Assembly (NCBI GenBank): GCA_963975425.1
Contig: CAXBGS010000011.1
Span: 174,598-238,597, forward strand
Length of the DNA: 64,000 nucleotides
Direction of reading: 5' to 3'
From: CAXBGS01 sp963975425
GTDB lineage: Bacteria; Planctomycetota; Planctomycetia; Pirellulales; Pirellulaceae
Below, piece after piece: positions 57,891 through 64,000 of this stretch (positions are counted from its first letter, which is position 1; each line of letters starts with the position of its first letter). The notes beneath the pieces are model-generated. The model did not search any database and was not told the origin of the DNA. It worked only from the letters and a program-made list of their open reading frames with translations. The position numbers and the translations under genes are program-made.

Positions 57891-58652
57891 ATGTGCCGCC
57901 GATCCTTGCCTTCTGCCTTGCCCGTCATGGTCACGCTGGTTGCCCTGTTCGCTTTTGGTTCACCTAACCTTAGCGCACAGGGTTTCGATGACCATCTGCA
58001 CTCCAGTCATTCGCAACGGCTAGACCATGGATACTGGCATCAAGACGTACACGTGCCCGATGTGGTCAACCTTGATCACTACTCGGATCAGCTCGCCAGT
58101 ATCGCTCGACACTTGCACGAGGACGCACACAAACTGTCACAGGATTACGAACACTCCGAATCGATCGAACGACATGTCGACAATGTGGATCGACTGCAAA
58201 GCCACATGCACCAGATCCTGCATCACGCGGTCGAATCGGGACGCCAGTCCATGAGCCTGACCGCTCACGTCAGCGAAGATTTGCGGCAAGTTAAACAACT
58301 GTTGACATCCCTTTATGGCGAACTGCAACATCAAGGTTTTGATGGGGCACGAACGCAAGACTACTACGCGATGAATCACATGCGGCAAATTCTTGCGCAA
58401 CATGCTTTTCCGCTTGTTCGCCAGATGGAAATTGAATTATTTGGCTACGCATTGGACGGACGCGGCCAACATCATTTCGCTGGCAATGGCCACGGTCATG
58501 CTGAGCATGGTGGTCATCCATGGATGCATCCCCAACACCAGCCGACGTATCAGCAACAAACGCGTCGCCCTGTCCAAGGTCGCCCATCGGTTCGAATCCC
58601 GGTTTCGCCGATTCAAAGTATCTTGCGGTCGGCGCTTCGCAGCATCCGTTAG
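57891..58652 (+). CDS. Secreted His-rich protein of unknown function
   Basis: The ATG at 57891 follows GGAGAG by four bases. It encodes a signal peptide (LPVMVTLVALFAFG, cleaving near LSAQ) and a mature helical protein. About 28 of some 253 residues are His (for example HLHSSHSQRLDHGYWHQ and QHHFAGNGHGHAEHGGHPWMHPQHQP). Middle helices resemble a long four-helix element (DHYSDQLASIARHLHEDAHKLSQ and SHMHQILHHAVESG). The C-terminus is basic and Pro-rich. The His clusters suggest metal binding, but no family is recognised. Its stop overlaps the stop of the convergent FG-GAP gene within TTAG. Confidence 0.75.
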   Translation: MCRRSLPSALPVMVTLVALFAFGSPNLSAQGFDDHLHSSHSQRLDHGYWHQDVHVPDVVNLDHYSDQLASIARHLHEDAHKLSQDYEHSESIERHVDNVDRLQSHMHQILHHAVESGRQSMSLTAHVSEDLRQVKQLLTSLYGELQHQGFDGARTQDYYAMNHMRQILAQHAFPLVRQMEIELFGYALDGRGQHHFAGNGHGHAEHGGHPWMHPQHQPTYQQQTRRPVQGRPSVRIPVSPIQSILRSALRSIR

Positions 58653-59839
58653 TCCGACGAACGCGTCGGATTTTCGTACCAGACCAGATTTTGACTGAAA
58701 TGACCTGCGATCAACAAATCCAGGTCGCCATCAAAGTCCATATCGACAGCGCGAATGTCATACGCCCCCTGGTCGTTTCCAATGGTGTGTTTGGTGAAAC
58801 TGGCGGCACCATTGTTCTCGTACCATGCTGCCGTACCGGTCGCCTCATAACCACACGTTGCGATGTCAATATCGCCGTCACCGTCCAGATCAACGGTTGA
58901 TAGGCAATGCGGTTTTTCAATTTGCGGATCGATCTCGATTAGCTCGAACGTTGGACCCTTGAACCACAATACGCCACGACCATGGCCGCGCGTCGCGACA
59001 AAGTCGACGTGGCCATCGTGATTCACATCGATGGGATGAATATTCGTGGCACCAGGTTGATGATCTGCCAGCAAATGTTTCGTCCACCGCTGGGTCGGAT
59101 CGACCGGTTGTTGCCACCAAGCAAACCACTGGCCGCCCTCGAAACCTTCGCCGCCTTTCGCGGCACAACTGATATCGGAGCGGCCATCGTCATTGACGTC
59201 ACCGAAACCGGTATAGTGCGAACCGCCCGGCGCGTCTCGATCCGCAAAGACGTGTCGCGTCCAGTGATCTGCGTCTTTGAAATCGTTCGGCACTTCTAGC
59301 CAAATCAGAGAATCAGGAATCGTCGTCGCGCCGGATGAACGCCCAGAGTTCGCTATCAGGTCGACTTTGCCGTCGCGATTCACATCTCCGGTAATCAAAC
59401 AATGTGTACCGAGTATTTCGTCGTCGACGGTTCGATACTGCCATGGTTCAGCGAATGGATCGCTCGGACATTCCAGCCAAAACACGGTGTTGTTCGATCC
59501 GCAAAAATCCTGGTCGCCATCGCCATCGACATCCATCAAGCAACTATGGATACAACTGGTGCGCGGCTTTGTTCTTGAATTCGATGCGTCAAAGACATGA
59601 ACGGTGTGTGGTACCCAGGCGGGTCCGCGCAGCAAGACGACGCGCCCTTCGTACGACGTGATCACATCCATCTGCCCATCGCCGTCATAGTCATCGGCCA
59701 TAGCCGAGTTGATCATCGTAGTAGAGTTCTCAACGACGGTATGCTTGGACCATTGCTGCGCGTGCACTGCCGCACAACAAAAGACCGAAAACAAGATTGC
59801 CGAACTTCGCGGAATTCTGGCACACCTAATCTGAACCAT
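58649..59839 (-). CDS. Secreted FG-GAP/VCBS-repeat protein
   Basis: The ATG at 59839 gives a signal peptide (MVQIRCARIPRSSAILFSVFCCAAVHAQ); a longer frame to 59887 is less likely. The protein is a beta-propeller with seven calcium-type loops, each D-x-D-x-D-G-x-x-D-like, for example DYDGDGQMDV, DVDGDGDQDF, DVNRDGKVDL, DLDGDGDIDI and DMDFDGDLDL. Such proteins bind calcium and are extracellular; no catalytic residues are seen. It overlaps the His-rich gene by four bases at the stops. Relatives are common in planctomycetes. Role unknown. Confidence 0.88.
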   Translation of the reverse strand: MVQIRCARIPRSSAILFSVFCCAAVHAQQWSKHTVVENSTTMINSAMADDYDGDGQMDVITSYEGRVVLLRGPAWVPHTVHVFDASNSRTKPRTSCIHSCLMDVDGDGDQDFCGSNNTVFWLECPSDPFAEPWQYRTVDDEILGTHCLITGDVNRDGKVDLIANSGRSSGATTIPDSLIWLEVPNDFKDADHWTRHVFADRDAPGGSHYTGFGDVNDDGRSDISCAAKGGEGFEGGQWFAWWQQPVDPTQRWTKHLLADHQPGATNIHPIDVNHDGHVDFVATRGHGRGVLWFKGPTFELIEIDPQIEKPHCLSTVDLDGDGDIDIATCGYEATGTAAWYENNGAASFTKHTIGNDQGAYDIRAVDMDFDGDLDLLIAGHFSQNLVWYENPTRSSD

Positions 59840-60001
59840 CGACGAACGCTCCTGAAACAATGGGATACGAACCAACACCGCCCGCAAGTGTGACCGCTAC
59901 AATACTCTGAAATTCGATGACGATCTGAAACTTGATCGCCCGAGTGTCGTCATCACGCTTGACATAAAATCGCTAGCCGAGTCCATCACGGAATCCCTGT
60001 C

Positions 60002-61069
60002 ATGTGCCCCCAGTCCTTGCGTCCCCAAGTTCTTGAATTGCTGGTTTTGGTCGTCGCGGTTTTCGCGTTTCATGATTCAAAGATCGGTGCCGAAGACCTG
60101 GCTCCCAGCGACGTCATTGAAAACGTGATTTGGGCGCCAGCCGATTCGGTTCGGCGCGACGGACGTGGCGGTGACAACTGGCCAATCACCTGGGCCGACG
60201 ATGACAAACTGTACACGACCTATGGTGACGGCTGGGGATTTCAACCGAAAGTAAAACAAAAGCTAAGCATGGGGTATGCCCGCATTATCGGCGACGCAAA
60301 TGATTGGCAGGGTGAAAACATTCGTTCGGACGATGAAGAACTGGGTGATGGCCGTGCCGGCAAGAAGGCGTGGGGAATTCTGTCGATCGATGGCACTCTG
60401 TTCTTGTGGATCGGACACGCCGACCGAAAAGGCGGACAATCGCAATTGGCTTGGTCAACCGACCATGCAAAGACGTGGACGCACGCCGACTGGAAATTTG
60501 CACCCTTCGGACTCATCGGCTTCGTTAACTTTGGCAAAGACTACGACGGTGCTCGCGACAACTACGTCTACGCGTATTCACACGACGGGCCGCGTGCCGA
60601 CCAGCCCGCCGACGGTTTCGTCTTGATGCGTGCGGACAAAAATCGATTGGTCGACCGCGACGCTTGGGAATTCTTTGATCGACTTGACCACGACGGAGAA
60701 CCGGTTTGGACTCGCAACATTGAACAACGAGGTGTGATGTTAGTCCGCAAAGATGCAGCCTTGCGTTCCGCGATGACCTATAACGCCGGACTCGGTCGAT
60801 ATCTTTGGTGGATACAAACGCCTGCGCCGATCGGTTCTAACGACCGAGGTGACACTCGATTCCAAGGCGGATTCGCAATCCTGGATGCCCCCGAACCCTG
60901 GGGTCCTTGGACGGTCGCCTATCAAACCGACCAATGGGATATCGGGCCGGGAGAACACGCGGACTTTCCGGCCAAGTGGATCAGCGCAGACGGCAAAACG
61001 TTATTTCTCGTCTTCTCGGGTGATGACGCTTTCTGCGTACGTCAAGCGACACTGCAGCTGCGCGAATAG
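60002..61069 (+). CDS. Secreted DUF4185 protein
   Basis: A 355-residue protein with a signal peptide (VLELLVLVVAVFAF) and a five-bladed-propeller-like pattern of DUF4185. Typical elements are GGDNWPITWADDDKLYTTYGDGWG, YARIIGDANDW, LFLWIGHADR, DNYVYAYSHDGP and FPAKWISADGKTLFLVFSGDDAFCV. The fold resembles glycosyl hydrolase families 43 and 117, but activity is unproven. The gene stands alone, divergent from the FG-GAP gene with about 160 bases between. Confidence 0.85.
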   Translation: MCPQSLRPQVLELLVLVVAVFAFHDSKIGAEDLAPSDVIENVIWAPADSVRRDGRGGDNWPITWADDDKLYTTYGDGWGFQPKVKQKLSMGYARIIGDANDWQGENIRSDDEELGDGRAGKKAWGILSIDGTLFLWIGHADRKGGQSQLAWSTDHAKTWTHADWKFAPFGLIGFVNFGKDYDGARDNYVYAYSHDGPRADQPADGFVLMRADKNRLVDRDAWEFFDRLDHDGEPVWTRNIEQRGVMLVRKDAALRSAMTYNAGLGRYLWWIQTPAPIGSNDRGDTRFQGGFAILDAPEPWGPWTVAYQTDQWDIGPGEHADFPAKWISADGKTLFLVFSGDDAFCVRQATLQLRE

Positions 61070-61176
61070 CTGGAAATGGCGTGAAAGTCTCAGGGCCGAT
61101 CGGCCCCTTGCTGAGCCAGGGTCAGACCGTCACCATCTAGGCCTGGACAAACGCTACCCATTCATGGTTGGGCATC

Positions 61177-62718
61177 ATGCTGGCACGTCTGAAAACATTC
61201 ACCCTTGTCGGGATCGAAGCGATGCCGGTCGATGTCGAAGTCGACTTGTCGCCGGCGGCGATGCCCAAAACGATCTTGGTCGGGCTGCCCGAAGCCGCCG
61301 TGAAAGAATCCACGCATCGCGTCGAGCGAGCGATCGTCAACAGTGGTTTCGTTCGTCCGCAGGATCGAGTCGTCATCAATTTGGCGCCAGGTGATTTGCC
61401 CAAGCAAGCGCCGTCCTTTGATCTGCCGGTGGCGCTCGGTGTGCTGGCGGGCAGCGGTCAACTCGCAGCCGATCGCCTGGACGACTATGCCGTGGTCGGC
61501 GAATTGGCGCTGGAGGGAATCACGCGGCCGGCCAAAGGCGCACTCTCGATCGCGATCGAAGCCGCTAAAGATAAGAACCTGCGAGGCTTGGTGGTTCCCG
61601 CCGAAAGCGCTGGCGAAGCCGCCGTCGTGGAAGGCCTTGAAGTCATTCCGGTCGAAAGTCTGGCACAAGCCGTCGGTTTTTTTGCCGGGCAAATCGAGAT
61701 CGACCCCGCCCCCACTCGGCTGCAAGAACTGTTCGAACAATACAGCAGTTATGACGTCGACTTTGGTGATGTTCGAGGACAAGAATCGGCAAAGCGAGCC
61801 ATGACCCTCGCCGCCGCGGGCCGCCACAATTTGATCATGATCGGTCCGCCCGGCAGCGGCAAAACGATGCTTGCCAAACGCATGCCCAGCGTGTTGCCAC
61901 AACTAAGTGCACCAGAGTCGATCGAAACGACTCGCATTTATAGCGCACTCGGGCAGCTTCCGGCCGGACAGCCGTTGTTGGCACGCAGACCGTTTCGAAG
62001 TCCTCATCACACCATCAGCGACGCGGGACTCGTTGGCGGCGGAAGCCCTCCATCACCAGGCGAAATCAGCAAAGCGCACAACGGAATCCTCTTCTTAGAC
62101 GAATTGCCCGAGTTCAATCGAAAAACGCTTGAAGTCATGCGACAACCGCTCGAGGACGCCGTCGTGACCATCTCACGCGCCCTTCGCTCGACAACGTTTC
62201 CTGCAGATTTCATGCTAATCGCGGCCGCGAATCCTTGTCCCTGTGGGTATCGGTCCGATCCACGACGCAGTTGTAACTGCACACCGCCACAAGTCGAAAA
62301 GTACATGTCCCGAATTTCAGGACCTTTGATGGATCGCATCGATATCCATATCGAAGTGCCTGCGGTTCCGTTTGAAGAACTTTCCGCAACGACAACGGCG
62401 GGAACCTCAAGCGAAACAATGCGAGTCGACGTGATCCGGGCCCGCGAAAAACAACAAGAACGTTTCCCGACGGGTCCCGTTCGATACAACGCGCAAATGA
62501 GCAGCCGGCAAGTCCGTGAGCATTGCGAGCTGGACAAAACTTGCCAAGCGATGCTTCGTCACAGCGTCGAGGAAATGGGCCTTTCTGCCCGTGCCCACGA
62601 CAAGATATTGCGAGTCGCCAGAACCATCGCTGACGTCGCCGATGCCAGCGATATCGGCCAAGAACACTTAGCCGAAGCCATCGGGTATCGCAGCCTCGAC
62701 CGTGACTTGTGGGTCTGA
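61177..62718 (+). CDS. comM: ComM/YifB family magnesium-chelatase-like AAA+ ATPase
   Basis: A 513-residue ATPase. The ATG at 61177 (MLARLKTFTLVGIEAMPVDVEVDLS) gives the typical ComM opening; a TTG three codons earlier is a worse start. The N-terminal domain resembles a Lon-type fold (ILVGLPEAAVKES). The AAA+ domain has Walker A GPPGSGKTMLAKR and Walker B GILFLDELPEFNRKTLEVMRQPLED, with NPCPCGY and LMDRIDIHIEVP. In naturally competent bacteria ComM is a branch-migration helicase for integrating DNA; in other bacteria its role is unclear. No competence genes are in the window. Confidence 0.95.
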   Translation: MLARLKTFTLVGIEAMPVDVEVDLSPAAMPKTILVGLPEAAVKESTHRVERAIVNSGFVRPQDRVVINLAPGDLPKQAPSFDLPVALGVLAGSGQLAADRLDDYAVVGELALEGITRPAKGALSIAIEAAKDKNLRGLVVPAESAGEAAVVEGLEVIPVESLAQAVGFFAGQIEIDPAPTRLQELFEQYSSYDVDFGDVRGQESAKRAMTLAAAGRHNLIMIGPPGSGKTMLAKRMPSVLPQLSAPESIETTRIYSALGQLPAGQPLLARRPFRSPHHTISDAGLVGGGSPPSPGEISKAHNGILFLDELPEFNRKTLEVMRQPLEDAVVTISRALRSTTFPADFMLIAAANPCPCGYRSDPRRSCNCTPPQVEKYMSRISGPLMDRIDIHIEVPAVPFEELSATTTAGTSSETMRVDVIRAREKQQERFPTGPVRYNAQMSSRQVREHCELDKTCQAMLRHSVEEMGLSARAHDKILRVARTIADVADASDIGQEHLAEAIGYRSLDRDLWV

Positions 62719-62885
62719 CTCCAACAGTACAGCAGCCGCCCCCTTTGCTTGATCGTTTCACGTCGCGAGGGATACCGGCCGCAGCGGCCGCAACGAGGAT
62801 ATCGAAAGAAGACCTCGGGCATGTTGACCTTATCCAAAGCCAGAATGCACTTGCCCCTTTGCGTTTGCAGAAGTAAAGTTCATCT

Positions 62886-63290
62886 ATGGGACGATTTATT
62901 CTTGCAATCCTGCTGGCCACCAGTTTGTTGGTGTGTCCACTACGTTGCTATTCCTGCCAAACAGGTGTGGCGCTGGACGTGGATCGCGCAGTGACCGCAT
63001 GCCCTTGCTGTCACGACTCTGGGAATTCAGGCAAAACCGAAATTCCAGCAGATGCGCCGAGTGAGGATTGTTCGTGTCCCAACTGCATCTGCGAAGGGGC
63101 TACCATTCAGGCTGGTCCTGAAATCCCAGACCATGTTCCCCAGTTAGTCTGCTTTGTGGACTGGTCAGTTTTGGTCAACGGTGACGTTCTCAGAACAACT
63201 GTCCAGCGTTCTCGAAGTGCTGGCAAATCACCGCCGTGCTCTCTATACGGTCGCGATGCGCTGATTGCGCATCAATCTTGGTTGATTTAG
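62886..63290 (+). CDS. Small secreted Cys-rich protein
   Basis: A 134-residue protein with a signal sequence (MGRFILAILLATSLLV). Cys-rich segments follow: VCPLRCYSCQTG, TACPCCHDSG and EDCSCPNCICEG, with further single Cys later, about 12 in all. The C-terminal 50 residues are less distinctive. Such short CxxC-rich exported proteins occur in planctomycetes beside cation-efflux or copper genes, which fits the HMA gene just downstream. The pattern suggests metal or disulfide chemistry, but no family name is assigned with confidence. It might begin a metal-response operon whose rest lies beyond the window. Confidence 0.7.
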   Translation: MGRFILAILLATSLLVCPLRCYSCQTGVALDVDRAVTACPCCHDSGNSGKTEIPADAPSEDCSCPNCICEGATIQAGPEIPDHVPQLVCFVDWSVLVNGDVLRTTVQRSRSAGKSPPCSLYGRDALIAHQSWLI

Positions 63291-63505
63291 ACAACATTTT
63301 CTGCGGATCGCTATCCCGCGATCACTAGATCCGAATTGTCGCCTATAGCTTTCGCAGCATCGGGTGCTAGCCGGCTCGTGCAATCCGTTTGCTTCTTGCG
63401 CGGATTTAAACGCCTGTCCAATAACGGCACGCACTGCGCGCCTCGATGAAGCATTCGCTATCTCGCGTGCCGACAGGAATCGATTGAATGAATGCGTGTT
63501 ATTTT

Positions 63506-63535
63506 TCGACGATCGTGAAATATCGACGATTGTGA
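63506..63535. promoter_or_regulatory. Pair of 13-base direct repeats upstream of the HMA gene
   Basis: Tcgacgatcgtga (63506-63518) and tcgacgattgtga (63523-63535) differ at one base and are 17 bases apart from start to start. They end 35 bases before the ATG of the HMA-domain gene. The first copy contains the palindromic core tcgacgatcg. They could be an operator for a metal sensor or a leader element. Confidence 0.45.
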
Positions 63536-63570
63536 GACTGGTTTTCTATTACCCAAAAAGGAGTTCATGA

Positions 63571-63921
63571 ATGTTGAATATGAAGAATCGGACTACTGCA
63601 TTCCCCACCTGTGTTGCCTTGTCGACTGCTGCATTGTTTTGTTCGCCCGCACCAGCGGCAGAAACACAGAATCGGAACACCGTGATGACGGTCGGCGAGA
63701 TGTGTGGTGGCTGCGTGAAAAAAATCACGACCCGTTTTGACGATGTCAAAGGCATTGCCAAGCTGGAATGCAGCATCGAGAAAAAGTCTGTGACGCTAGT
63801 CCCCGAAAAGGGAGTTCGGCTGAGCCCCAAAGCGATTTGGGTAATCATGGAGAGCATCGGCAAGACACCGAATAAGATGGTCACACCCGATGGCACATTC
63901 ACGTCAAAGCCAAAGAAGTAA
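63571..63921 (+). CDS. Secreted heavy-metal-associated (HMA) domain protein
   Basis: A 116-residue protein with a signal peptide (FPTCVALSTAALFCSPAPAAE) followed by one HMA-like domain. Its metal site is the Cys-x-x-Cys in MTVGEMCGGCVKKI. The rest keeps the beta-alpha-beta pattern (VKGIAKLECSIEKKSVTLVPE and SPKAIWVIMESIGKTPNKMV). The start ATG at 63571 has AAGGAG seven bases upstream. HMA domains bind copper or related ions, here outside the cytoplasm or at the membrane. It follows the Cys-rich gene after 280 bases. Its target protein, for example an efflux pump, may lie beyond the window. Confidence 0.88.
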   Translation: MLNMKNRTTAFPTCVALSTAALFCSPAPAAETQNRNTVMTVGEMCGGCVKKITTRFDDVKGIAKLECSIEKKSVTLVPEKGVRLSPKAIWVIMESIGKTPNKMVTPDGTFTSKPKK

Positions 63922-64000
63922 CACGTGTAAATAACGAACGGGGAAAGTAAGGGGCCTGTAAGAAAGATTGTGTCAGCTAGCAACATCGCTTAGATTTTGT

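Noticed and set aside
58586..58610. A tRNA T-loop-like string (ggttcgaatcc)
   Set aside because: It lies inside the His-rich gene and has no acceptor or anticodon arms at the right distance.
63549..63986. A 145-residue minus-strand frame opposite the HMA gene
   Set aside because: It is antisense to a gene with a clear ribosome-binding site, signal peptide and CxxC motif.

Overview
The window looks like the chromosome of a planctomycete, most likely a Pirellulaceae (Rhodopirellula-like) member. This is inferred from gene content: an ECF sigma factor paired with a TPR-bearing Ser/Thr kinase, an N-terminal LEPR-XLL-type motif on a giant surface protein, a dockerin-like C-terminus, a PEP-CTERM protein, a sulfatase, a GQSNM esterase, DUF1080- and DUF4185-like secreted proteins and an orphan DnaE2. 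No rRNA, tRNA, CRISPR array, transposase or prophage genes were seen.

Layout. 0-8.4 kb: the 3' part of an alkaline-phosphatase-superfamily phosphodiesterase, a small secreted protein, an M20 amidohydrolase, the kinase/ECF sigma signalling pair and an M14 zinc carboxypeptidase. 8.4-14.9 kb: a surface-glycan locus with two methyltransferases on the minus strand, then on the plus strand GT4, GT2 and a Wzm/Wzt-type ABC exporter whose ATPase carries a Wzt-C-like glycan-binding tail. 15-33 kb: mostly housekeeping genes (tRNA-dihydrouridine synthase, outer-membrane barrel, ABC-F ATPase, 2-oxoglutarate dehydrogenase E1, a membrane coiled-coil protein with a four-Cys cluster, a DCC thiol oxidoreductase, DnaE2, a TM2 protein, an NfeD protease, TrkH, an SRAP protein). 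33-37 kb: a Tat-exported beta-propeller, a PP2C phosphatase and a membrane-anchored M20 peptidase.

37.3-53.1 kb is one 15.8-kb gene for a 5258-residue protein. I count 26 CARDB-type repeats, about eight carboxypeptidase-regulatory-like repeats, a hydrophobic low-complexity region, a DPND-type module and two dockerin-like calcium loops. It fills a quarter of the window and is the most striking feature. 53-61 kb encodes secreted hydrolases and binding proteins: sulfatase, SASA-type esterase, PEP-CTERM vanadium-haloperoxidase-like enzyme, His-rich protein, FG-GAP protein and DUF4185 protein. 61-64 kb holds a ComM/YifB AAA ATPase, then a Cys-rich secreted protein and a secreted HMA-domain protein that look like the edge of a metal-handling cluster.

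Inferred themes are surface glycan export, extracellular polymer modification and a giant secreted adhesin-like scaffold. Two genes (dusB and the M14 peptidase) have no usable ATG/GTG/TTG at the position their protein features require, and CTG is the best candidate start. Several short perfect or near-perfect tandem repeats lie in intergenic regions.
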